Shown piece by piece: positions 41,460 to 49,236 of a DNA stretch of 64,000 nt. The position numbers and the translations under genes were made by a program. The stretch lies in assembly GCA_963836355.1 (NCBI GenBank), contig CAWIJO010000029.1, positions 186,001 through 250,000 of the forward strand, read 5' to 3'. This DNA is from Palsa-506 sp963836355 (GTDB taxonomy: Bacteria; Actinomycetota; Actinomycetes; Streptosporangiales; Streptosporangiaceae). The notes under the pieces were generated by a model, which searched no databases, had not been told where the DNA came from, and saw only the letters and a program-made list of their open reading frames with translations. Within the stretch, counting starts at the first letter, position 1. Every line of letters begins with the position of its first letter.

Positions 41460-42866
41460 TCACGACTGGCTGGCAGGCACGCGGGGAAGCGGCATACGCC
41501 CGGCTGAGCCGGTTTCATCTAAGTCCACGCTGCTATAGCAAATTCCGGAGACTGCAGCCATCGCGGTGCCGCCAGAGGCGTCTGGCGCGGCAACGTCCTT
41601 GCCGCCGTCTTGGTCGCTCATGGTCATCCCCCACGAATCATGGTCTTTGGAATCTACCATGACATAAAGGTCACATAACGCCGGATTCGCGATTGCGAAG
41701 CGGTAGATCTCAAGCAGTTGCTCAAGGTTCCGCTCCGGGTTGAACTGCTGCTCGTATGTCTTGCGGGCTTGCTGGCCATAGGTCTCGTATCGCTCCGGGT
41801 GCGCCTCGACGTCGGCGAGGACCAGCGCGAGTGCCGCGGGATCGCCTGGCCTAAAAAGCGCGCCGTCCACGCCGGGAGTGATGAGCTCGACGAACGAGCC
41901 ATGGTCTGACGCGATGGGGGGCACGCCAACGGCCATCGCCTCGACGACGACCAGGCCGAACGTCTCTTCCCAGGCGGACGGCACGATGACCGCGCGGGCC
42001 CGGGACATCAGGTCGGAGCACCCGGCGCTGTCCACCTGCCCGGCCAGGTGCACCGAAGGCCGGGCCGACGCCCAGGCAGCCAACTCGGACTCCATGGGTC
42101 CCGCCCCGGCTATGACCAGGCGCAGCCCGGCGCCGCGGGCCCCGCTCCGGTAGGCGTCCCAGCCAGCCATCAGCACGCGCAGGCCCTTGGCCTCGTCGAG
42201 CCTTCCGGCATAGACCACGGTCGGCTCGGGGGCCACCGGGCGTTCTTCGCGCCGGGGAACGAGATTATGCCTGACAAAGGTCCGGTTCTCGGCGAGGCCA
42301 AGGCCGCGGAGCAGGTCGCGCTGTGACGCTGAGATAAACATGTAGGCCGACACCAGCGACCGCCACGCTTGCCGGTGCACGCTCGTGGCAATCGCCACCG
42401 GCGCGGTGGCGACGCGCGATCCCCGGTAGCAGCCATGCAATACCGCGTGTACCGGAAGGTTCCCCGCACAGTCGTGGCAGACGGCGCCGTCGCGGAAGAA
42501 GTTACCGCGGGCACAAGCGAGCTTGTAGTTATGGATGGTGGCCACTACCGGAATTGCCGCGTCGCGGCAGGTATAAAGGATCGCCGGGCTTATCAAGGGA
42601 AAAGTGTTATGCACGTGAATGACGGCAGGCCGATGTTCGCGCAACGTGGCCGCGAGGCCGCGCCGCGCCTCACGGCTCCAGATGACCCGGGCTGGCAGCG
42701 CTGCCTTTTTCGCACCGGACCACTGCTCGATTTCGTCGCTGTTCCGCTCAAACCGCACAACGTCGTGTCCGACGGCCGTGAGCGCCTCGAATTCCTGGTC
42801 GACGACCCGGTTCTCTCCGCTTGGCACGGCTGAGCGGTAGCGGTTGTGGACCAGTACGACTCTCAT
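41460..42866 (-). CDS. Glycosyltransferase family 4
   Basis: A 468-aa GT-B glycosyltransferase. It starts MRVVLVHNRYRSAVPSGENR, with FPLISPAILYTCRDAAIPVV, the donor-site strand PTVVYAGRLDEAKGLRVLMA, and the E-x7-E region PSAWEETFGLVVVEAMAVGV. A roughly 60-residue tail after IYRFAIANP (through DQDGGKDVAAPDASGGTAM) is not typical of the family and may be read-through from an altered 3' end. ATG 42866 overlaps the ligase stop as ATGA, showing coupling. Sugar and linkage unknown. Confidence 0.9.
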   Translation of the reverse strand: MRVVLVHNRYRSAVPSGENRVVDQEFEALTAVGHDVVRFERNSDEIEQWSGAKKAALPARVIWSREARRGLAATLREHRPAVIHVHNTFPLISPAILYTCRDAAIPVVATIHNYKLACARGNFFRDGAVCHDCAGNLPVHAVLHGCYRGSRVATAPVAIATSVHRQAWRSLVSAYMFISASQRDLLRGLGLAENRTFVRHNLVPRREERPVAPEPTVVYAGRLDEAKGLRVLMAGWDAYRSGARGAGLRLVIAGAGPMESELAAWASARPSVHLAGQVDSAGCSDLMSRARAVIVPSAWEETFGLVVVEAMAVGVPPIASDHGSFVELITPGVDGALFRPGDPAALALVLADVEAHPERYETYGQQARKTYEQQFNPERNLEQLLEIYRFAIANPALCDLYVMVDSKDHDSWGMTMSDQDGGKDVAAPDASGGTAMAAVSGICYSSVDLDETGSAGRMPLPRVPASQS

Positions 42867-44107
42867 AACGCCCCCTTGTTCACGGCGGACGACACGAGCA
42901 ATGACGCAGCCAAGGTGAGTTCGAGGAGGTACGTCGAGGCGTCGCCGAAGCCGGTCTCGGTGAAGGATGCCACCAGGCAGTAGGTCACGAGGAAGAGTGC
43001 CAGGGCGCGGGGCGCGCCACGCGGCTGGAAATAGGCCGCCACGAGCAGGAATAGCAGCATTGTCGCGCAGATGATCACGCCGAGGAGCCCGAGGTCGAAG
43101 TAGGACGACAGCCAGTTGCTGTCGATGGGCAGGCCGTTGAACGCCTTGTTCGACAGGCCGAAGCCGAAGATCACCTCGAACCAGTTGCGCGGGGTGCTGA
43201 GGACGTCGCTCCACACGTTGGTCCGGCCGGTGAGCTCGGTCAACTGCTGCGTGCCCTGTCCGCGTGCCAGCCACGTCGTTACGACGGCTGACAGCGTGAT
43301 GGCCCCGATCGATACCACTATCCCGCCGATCGCGAACGCCTTGCGGACGCGCGCGTTGGCGGTGAACAGGCTCAGGCCGGCCACCAGGATGCCCGCCGCC
43401 ATGGCGATCAGCGCGGTCCGGGTGTGCGTCATGAGCAGGATGAATCCGGCGGCGGCCACGGTGAGCAAAGTGATACGACCGCGCGCCAGGCCGGAGAGCC
43501 AGAGCACCACCACCAGCCCGAGCGAGACCGCGGCAAACTGCGCGACCTGGGGGGGCGGCGTCGGCCAGAGCGCGCCGGCCAGCCTGCCCCCGCCGAGCGC
43601 GCTACCCGGCGAGATGAGCAGGCCGGCCAGTACCGAGCCGAGCACGACCGACATCACCCGCAGGTGGGTACGGATCAGCAGCAGGTCGCGCCGCCCCCAC
43701 CAGGGGGTGAGCATCCAGAGGGTGGCCACGAACCCGGCCAGCCGGAAAGTCCGGTATATGGTGCCGAAATGCTGCGCTTGCAGGCTCGTGATCAGCGCCT
43801 CGACCACGAGCAGGCTCACCAGGCAGAGGAAGACGTTCGGGCGGATGATCTGGCGCCGATTCACGCTCAATGCCAGCAGCAGCGCGGCAGGCAGTGACGA
43901 TTGCGTGACGCCCTTGCCGATGATCGATGGTATCGGCAGGATCAGCGGCATCCCGCTCCACGTCACGTGGTAGAAGGTCAGCACATTGAGGACCAGCAAG
44001 GCCCATGCCAGGCTGACCCGGCGCCGTGCCCAGCGCTCGCGCGCCTCGGCGACCTCCGCCGGCGACCGGGCGCGGCGGGTGCGGGGCGCAATAACGGCCG
44101 AGGTCAT
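42863..44107 (-). CDS. O-antigen ligase/polymerase-like membrane protein
   Basis: A 414-aa integral membrane protein with about ten to eleven hydrophobic segments and a Wzy_C-type loop (PF04932): LTLLTVAAAGFILLMTHTRT followed by ALIAMAAGILVAGLSLF, then the outer loop TELTGRTNVWSDVLSTPRNW and FGFGLSNKAFNGLPIDSNWL with LGLLGVI. The H-T-R-T and G-R-T-N-V-W elements are characteristic of Wzy/WaaL proteins. It probably polymerises lipid-linked repeat units outside the membrane. Its start overlaps the preceding Wzz gene stop by one base (TGATG) and its stop overlaps the GT4 start. Confidence 0.85.
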   Translation of the reverse strand: MTSAVIAPRTRRARSPAEVAEARERWARRRVSLAWALLVLNVLTFYHVTWSGMPLILPIPSIIGKGVTQSSLPAALLLALSVNRRQIIRPNVFLCLVSLLVVEALITSLQAQHFGTIYRTFRLAGFVATLWMLTPWWGRRDLLLIRTHLRVMSVVLGSVLAGLLISPGSALGGGRLAGALWPTPPPQVAQFAAVSLGLVVVLWLSGLARGRITLLTVAAAGFILLMTHTRTALIAMAAGILVAGLSLFTANARVRKAFAIGGIVVSIGAITLSAVVTTWLARGQGTQQLTELTGRTNVWSDVLSTPRNWFEVIFGFGLSNKAFNGLPIDSNWLSSYFDLGLLGVIICATMLLFLLVAAYFQPRGAPRALALFLVTYCLVASFTETGFGDASTYLLELTLAASLLVSSAVNKGAL

Positions 44108-45855
44108 CAGCCTATGATTCCCAGACCGGGACCGGCGGGACCGGCGGGCGGCTGCGGCGTCGACGGGCTCGGCGGGCTCGGCGGGACCGGCGGGACCGCG
44201 ACGCCGAGGCTCTCATCTGCCTTGTCCGCTCCCACCAGCACGGTCGAGACCAGGCGCGTCCCGGCCAGCCGTGTCATCTCGCCCAGTGCGTGGATCTTCG
44301 TCGCCGACGACTGGCCGGCCGCGATTACCGCCACCGCATCGGTGGCCCACGTCGAGAGGTGATCGCCGCCAAACGACGGTTCGAGGCTCACCAGGGTGAG
44401 CAGCAGGTCCGCGTCGGCGTAGGCGGCGGCCAGCTCCGGCGGGGCCGTCGGTTCGCTGGCCGGATCCGCCGCGGCCAGGCCGGGCTGGCCCGACGGCTGC
44501 GGCGACGGCGAGCTGCGCCGGAGCGGGCCGGCGGGCGCCACGTCAGCGCGGTCGGGAACGGATATCAGCAGACGGGCGCCGTCTACCCGGACCGCGCGGA
44601 ACCCGGGATCGCCGTTTCCCAGCAGGCGCGCAGCGGGAGCTCCGGCGCAGAGGTCCGCCACGATGACTTGCTGGCCCCGCTGCGCGCAGGCCACCGCCAG
44701 GGAAGCCACCGAAAGCGCCGCGATGCGGGGGTCATCCACCGGGATGACCGCCAGGGTGGCGGCCCCCTGGGCGGTTTCCGGCACCGCGCGGCCCAGGTGC
44801 GCGACGATCCGCTGCATGTCACGCCCCCGGGCAGCCGCCAGCCCGTGCCTGCCGGGCAGCCAGCGGCTGACCCGCACAGCGCCGACGCTGAGTTTGACGG
44901 GCGCGCCGAGCGCGTTCGCGACGTCGTCACGCCGGCGCAGGCGGTCGGACGTCAGCGCCCGGACCACCACGAGACCCATGCCAATCACCAGGCCCGCGAT
45001 GAGCCCGGTGACGACGTAGATGAGCGCGAGCTTCTTGCGCGAATGCGTGACCGGCGCGGCAGCATCAAGCACTATGCTGCCCGACACCATGTTCGCCATG
45101 GTCACCTGCGCGGTCGCCTCGGTACTCCTGGTGATAGTCGTCAGCGTGCTCAGCGCGCTGCTCAGCTGACTGCGCTTTACCTCCAGGCCGGTGAGCTTGA
45201 CCTGCTGCCCGGGGGATGAGGGCTCCGCCGACAGCTGGCTGATCTGGCTGTCTAGCGACTTAACCTTCTGCTTGGCCTGGGTTATCTTCAGCTCGAGCTG
45301 GCCGAGGGTGAGCTGCTGCTGACCTGCCAGCTGCTGTTTCCGGAACTGGAGAAATGCCTTGGCCAGGGCATTCGCCCGGTGCACCGCGTCGTTGGTCGAC
45401 GGCGCGGTCACCGATATGAGCAGCAGGCGGTCCGCGGCGACCGTGACCGTGGTCGCCGCGATGAAACTGTCGGCGCTTTCCCGCAGCCTCAGTCTTCGCA
45501 TGGCGATCTCGGCCACCGCCCGGCTCTTCGCCACCGCCTCGTCGGTCAGCATCGCCGAGATGGGATCCTCGGTGGGATCGTTGAGGACATATACCGTCGC
45601 CGAGGCGCTAAAGGCGGGCGGCAGCGTCACGTAGAGGCCGAAGCCAAGCAGCATCCCTATCACGCCTATCGCGCACCACAGCCGAGCGCCGCGCCGCAGG
45701 GCCGCTCTGATGTACGGCAGGCTGGTGAGGCCTGCGGCGAAATCGGAGACCGGCCGGTCCTCGGCAGCCGCGAAGTCGTCGTCGTAGGGCCAGTGCTCAG
45801 GCTGATCGTCGGTGGTGATCGCCGGAAAGGTCACGGTCTGGTCCGGGTCATTCAC
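44107..45855 (-). CDS. Wzz-like chain-length regulator with kinase-like domain lacking a P-loop
   Basis: A 582-aa polysaccharide co-polymerase. An N-terminal helix (LWCAIGVIGMLLGFGLYVTL) and a second one (LALIYVVTGLIAGLVIGMGL) bracket a periplasm-like coiled-coil segment (LGQLELKITQAKQKVKSLDS). The C-terminal region is laid out like a bacterial tyrosine kinase (AATLAVIPVDDPRIAALSVA, then RGQQVIVADLCAGAPAARLL), but the Walker A GKT/S is absent and no tyrosine cluster is present. The end is proline-rich. It likely controls chain length without kinase activity. It overlaps its partner (45852) by four bases. Confidence 0.85.
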   Translation of the reverse strand: MNDPDQTVTFPAITTDDQPEHWPYDDDFAAAEDRPVSDFAAGLTSLPYIRAALRRGARLWCAIGVIGMLLGFGLYVTLPPAFSASATVYVLNDPTEDPISAMLTDEAVAKSRAVAEIAMRRLRLRESADSFIAATTVTVAADRLLLISVTAPSTNDAVHRANALAKAFLQFRKQQLAGQQQLTLGQLELKITQAKQKVKSLDSQISQLSAEPSSPGQQVKLTGLEVKRSQLSSALSTLTTITRSTEATAQVTMANMVSGSIVLDAAAPVTHSRKKLALIYVVTGLIAGLVIGMGLVVVRALTSDRLRRRDDVANALGAPVKLSVGAVRVSRWLPGRHGLAAARGRDMQRIVAHLGRAVPETAQGAATLAVIPVDDPRIAALSVASLAVACAQRGQQVIVADLCAGAPAARLLGNGDPGFRAVRVDGARLLISVPDRADVAPAGPLRRSSPSPQPSGQPGLAAADPASEPTAPPELAAAYADADLLLTLVSLEPSFGGDHLSTWATDAVAVIAAGQSSATKIHALGEMTRLAGTRLVSTVLVGADKADESLGVAVPPVPPSPPSPSTPQPPAGPAGPGLGIIG

Positions 45856-47144
45856 CGGTTGATCTCCGTCGTGGTGCCGGTGAGCCGCGTTGGCAGCCTC
45901 CGCTGTGCTAGCCGCACCGGCTGCGGAACACGGCCGGTCGTGTGGTCCGCTGAGTCCGGGTCGGCGACGAAGATGCCGACGATCTGGCGGTTGTCGGCGG
46001 CCGCGCTGACCGCCACGCGGGCGAGTTGCTCGGCGGTTACCGCGCCTGCCGAGACGCCGAGCACCGTCGTGGTCGCGCGCATCGTGTCAGCCACCCGCGG
46101 GGTACGGCCGTCGACTACCGAGACCACGATGGTCAGCGCGACATCGGGCTGCCGCGCTTCTATCTGATCGCTGACGGTGAGTCTTAGGTTGCTCGGTTTT
46201 TGCGTCGGCGCCGGCGCGGCGCAGGCGGCGTGCAGCGTGGCCGCGACGTTCGCGTCCTGCTGCGGCCCGATGACGAGCGCCGTGGAGATCCGCAGGGAGG
46301 CGGCGAAGACTGCCAGCTGAGGGCCGATGGCGAGGGCGCCAGGGTCGCTGGACAGCGAGAGGATGGCGAGCGAGGGACCGCCGCCGTCGCGGCTGTCGGC
46401 GCGGCTCCCTTCGGTCAGGCCGAGGAAATGCAGGGTCTTGCGCAGGCGCCAGGCGTGCACGACGCCGGGCTCGTAGTTCGCCAGCAGTTTCGTCCAGCCG
46501 GCCACGTTCGACGGGTGAGCGACCGGAACCGATGCCACCACCGGTATCCCGATGGCATCGGCTATCTCGTCGCGCTCACGCAGCCGCCGGTCGCCGCGGC
46601 TGATTGCCAGCGCGAGGATTGCGCCGGCGAGCGCACCGGCCAGGGCGCCAAGCAGGCCAATAATGACCAGGTGCACGGCCGGCGGCGTCCCGGCGGCGTT
46701 CGTCGCTGCTGACAGCAGCTTCGCCGGCACTTGCCCGCCTGGGCTGGTCGGCGAGCTGAGGTAGCTGATGTAGCTGGTGGCGACCGCGTTCGCGATGTCC
46801 TCTGCCCGCCCGGCCGTGGCAGCCTCGGCGGAGATCGAGATGACGTTGGAGGTCAGGCTCTTGACCTGCACGTGGCTGCGCAGCGCCTTGGCCGTCGGCG
46901 TCGGCTGAAGACTTCGCGCCGCGCCTGCCAGCACGGTGTTGCTGCTTGCGATCACTACCTGAGTCGGTATGTCACGAGTCACCGGCGGCAGCAAGACAAG
47001 CGCCTGGCTGGCAAGCAGGGGAGGGTGCAGCGCGGTGAAAACCGAGCCGGTGAGGAGGCCCACCGCAGCGGCGGCGCCGACGACGGCCTTGTACCGCCGC
47101 ACGATCTGCAGGGACCTTCTCAGGTCCAGCGGTTGCTGGCTCAT
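45852..47144 (-). CDS. Wzz-like chain-length regulator, second copy
   Basis: A 430-aa protein with an N-terminal helix (YKAVVGAAAAVGLLTGSVFT), a Wzz-type outer segment (VVIASSNTVLAGAARSLQPT, AEDIANAVATSYISYLSSPT) and a second helix (HLVIIGLLGALAGALAGAIL). The C-terminal region resembles a BY-kinase in layout (LAILSLSSDPGALAIGPQLA, TALVIGPQQDANVAA) but also lacks a Walker A motif. Having two such degenerate copies in tandem is unusual. Starts and stops overlap heparinase (47141) and Wzz-2 (45855) genes by four bases each. Confidence 0.83.
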   Translation of the reverse strand: MSQQPLDLRRSLQIVRRYKAVVGAAAAVGLLTGSVFTALHPPLLASQALVLLPPVTRDIPTQVVIASSNTVLAGAARSLQPTPTAKALRSHVQVKSLTSNVISISAEAATAGRAEDIANAVATSYISYLSSPTSPGGQVPAKLLSAATNAAGTPPAVHLVIIGLLGALAGALAGAILALAISRGDRRLRERDEIADAIGIPVVASVPVAHPSNVAGWTKLLANYEPGVVHAWRLRKTLHFLGLTEGSRADSRDGGGPSLAILSLSSDPGALAIGPQLAVFAASLRISTALVIGPQQDANVAATLHAACAAPAPTQKPSNLRLTVSDQIEARQPDVALTIVVSVVDGRTPRVADTMRATTTVLGVSAGAVTAEQLARVAVSAAADNRQIVGIFVADPDSADHTTGRVPQPVRLAQRRLPTRLTGTTTEINR

Positions 47145-49234
47145 CTGGCTCCCTCGTGGATCCCCGTAACCTCACTGACCAGGGCATCACGGGCATGCCA
47201 TGATACGTCCGATTGGTTACGCCCAGTGCCCGCCGCCGAGCTGGCGTCGAGGAACTCCAGCCGCGTGGCGAAGCTGACGCCGGACGCCGAGCGCCCGGCT
47301 CCGACGAGCGTGCAGGCGGGCACCCGCCGTCCGAGGCCGCCGGAGTACCAGCCCAGGATCGGGTCAGTTTCACCCCGGTGCAGGCTCCACCGCAGGCCGC
47401 GCGGAAGTTGCAGCCGCGCCGCTCCGGGCGTGACCGCGCCGGGCCAGCGCAGCGCCGCGCAGTCCCCGTCGAGTTCGGCCTGAACCTCGGGGCCCAGGTG
47501 GAAGGCAAGGCGGACGTCGTGACCGCCGCCGCCGATTTTGTCGAGGATCTCGATGCTGCGCGATCCCCGGTCCAGCCGGACCGACCTGCGGTGCACGGCC
47601 GGCTGGTCGAGCGAAGCGTAACCGTCGTGCTCTGCGGTCCACTGGGCGACTTGGCCGCCATCGAGCGCGTCGATCTCCCTGGCGTCCGCGTGCCGTAGCC
47701 AGAGGAACGGGCCGCCGTCGATGGACTGGCTCTGCCCGTCGATCTCGACGGTGTTGTGCGCGATCGTGGAGCGGAAATACGACCGCCAGTCCGGCTCGCC
47801 GTGGTAGCAGTAGGTGCCCGGATCGGCAAGGACCTCCACGCCGCCATAGCGGACCTCCACCGAAAGCGCGTCGGCATGCGCATGCGCGGCGATGCTGAGA
47901 TATCCGTGCGGACCGCCATCGCACCGGCACCAGATCTCCGGGCGCTGCCCTGCGGCCGTGCGCAGCAGGGTCGTCCCGGCGTCGGCGAACCGCGATGGCC
48001 GCTGCCCGGGCCGGCCGGCCATCTCGCGAAGGGGGCCGGTCAGCGCACCCACGATCGAGCTGCCGGCGTCCGCCGCGGTGCGCGGCCACCAGTCCAGCCG
48101 CCCGAGCAATGCCTCCCCGAGCGCCAGCAACGATGGCCAGCGGTTTGCTACCGGAGCGTCGAGCAGCAGAGCTCGGCCGTCGTCGCAATCGCCTTGACGG
48201 GGCGGGCACAGCCGCTCATCGAGCAAGGCCGCGGCGCTGTCGACCGTCGCGCACAGCCGCTGCCATGCGGCCTCGCCCAGCGGGTGGCCGCTCGCCTCGG
48301 ACTCAACCGCCGCGAGCAGCCCGAGCTCCGCGACGAAGCACTGGTAGCCGGACGCGAGCTCACGGCCGATTCCGGACGGGAAGGTATTGCGGGCCAGCTC
48401 GCGCTCCAGCAGCCGCGCGGAGGTCCGCCGCCACCGCTCGCTCTCCGGGAACCACGGGAAGGCGCAGCTGGCCACGAGCTGCCCGGCCGCCTCGGCGATG
48501 ACATGGTTGTTGGCCGACGAGCCACGGCTCCGGAACGTGCCGAGGTACTGCTGGTGCCAGCGGATCTGCTGCACGGCCAGCAGGTCATGCTCGAACAGGC
48601 CGCCCACTCCTGGCCAGTCGTCCAGCAGCCGCCGGATCCAGGCCAGGCTGATCAGCCGGATGCCGATCTCGATACCGCTCGTCCAGTGCACGCCGGACAG
48701 GAAGGGGTTCTCGGCGTACCAGGAGCGCAGCTGGTCGGCTACCCGGCTGGCGTAACGCTCGTCGTGGGTGAGAAACCAGGCTGTGGCCAGCAACGTGAGG
48801 TGCTGCAGGCGGGAGATTTCCCAGACCTGCTTGATGTCGCCGGTTTGCTCCTGGGAACGATGATTGATCCGGAACGCGTACCTGTCCTGCGGGGACCGTC
48901 GGCCGGTAACCGGGTCGTGGAACCAGTCGGGGCGGACCAGATCGCTGCGGGCAACGCCCAATACCTCCCAGTCACCGCGAAGCAGTTGGTCCGCGGCGGC
49001 TAGCAGGTCCGCCTTGGCCGGCCCGGGTACCCGCGCAGCGGTATCCGGCGGAAGGATGGCGGTGAACCTGCGCTTGCAGGCCGGCCATCTCGCAGCCGTC
49101 GCAAGCTGCGCACGGCTCACCTGGCGGCCCGACCAGGCCAGGCGGAGTGCCTGGTCACGTGCGCGCCATGCCGCTTCGGTTGGCGACATCCGGGCTGCCC
49201 TGCGGGCGTACCAGCCAAGCCGCGAAGTGCGCAT
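47141..49234 (-). CDS. Heparinase II/III-family protein, no signal peptide
   Basis: A 697-aa protein with the two-domain heparinase II/III layout. The alpha-toroid has FRINHRSQEQTGDIKQVWEI, HWTSGIEIGIRLISLAWIRR and the conserved NNH at 242-244 (SSANNHVIAEAAGQLVAS). The beta domain has AHAHADALSVEVRYGG (about 450-465) and ADPGTYCYHGEPDWRSYFRS with the Tyr/His positions (471-479). It lacks any export signal, so it probably acts in the cytoplasm, unlike secreted lyases. In polysaccharide loci such proteins are linked to uronate polymers; whether this one cleaves or remodels is unknown. It starts 2 bases after the oxidoreductase stop. Confidence 0.88.
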   Translation of the reverse strand: MRTSRLGWYARRAARMSPTEAAWRARDQALRLAWSGRQVSRAQLATAARWPACKRRFTAILPPDTAARVPGPAKADLLAAADQLLRGDWEVLGVARSDLVRPDWFHDPVTGRRSPQDRYAFRINHRSQEQTGDIKQVWEISRLQHLTLLATAWFLTHDERYASRVADQLRSWYAENPFLSGVHWTSGIEIGIRLISLAWIRRLLDDWPGVGGLFEHDLLAVQQIRWHQQYLGTFRSRGSSANNHVIAEAAGQLVASCAFPWFPESERWRRTSARLLERELARNTFPSGIGRELASGYQCFVAELGLLAAVESEASGHPLGEAAWQRLCATVDSAAALLDERLCPPRQGDCDDGRALLLDAPVANRWPSLLALGEALLGRLDWWPRTAADAGSSIVGALTGPLREMAGRPGQRPSRFADAGTTLLRTAAGQRPEIWCRCDGGPHGYLSIAAHAHADALSVEVRYGGVEVLADPGTYCYHGEPDWRSYFRSTIAHNTVEIDGQSQSIDGGPFLWLRHADAREIDALDGGQVAQWTAEHDGYASLDQPAVHRRSVRLDRGSRSIEILDKIGGGGHDVRLAFHLGPEVQAELDGDCAALRWPGAVTPGAARLQLPRGLRWSLHRGETDPILGWYSGGLGRRVPACTLVGAGRSASGVSFATRLEFLDASSAAGTGRNQSDVSWHARDALVSEVTGIHEGAR

Positions 49235-49236
49235 GC

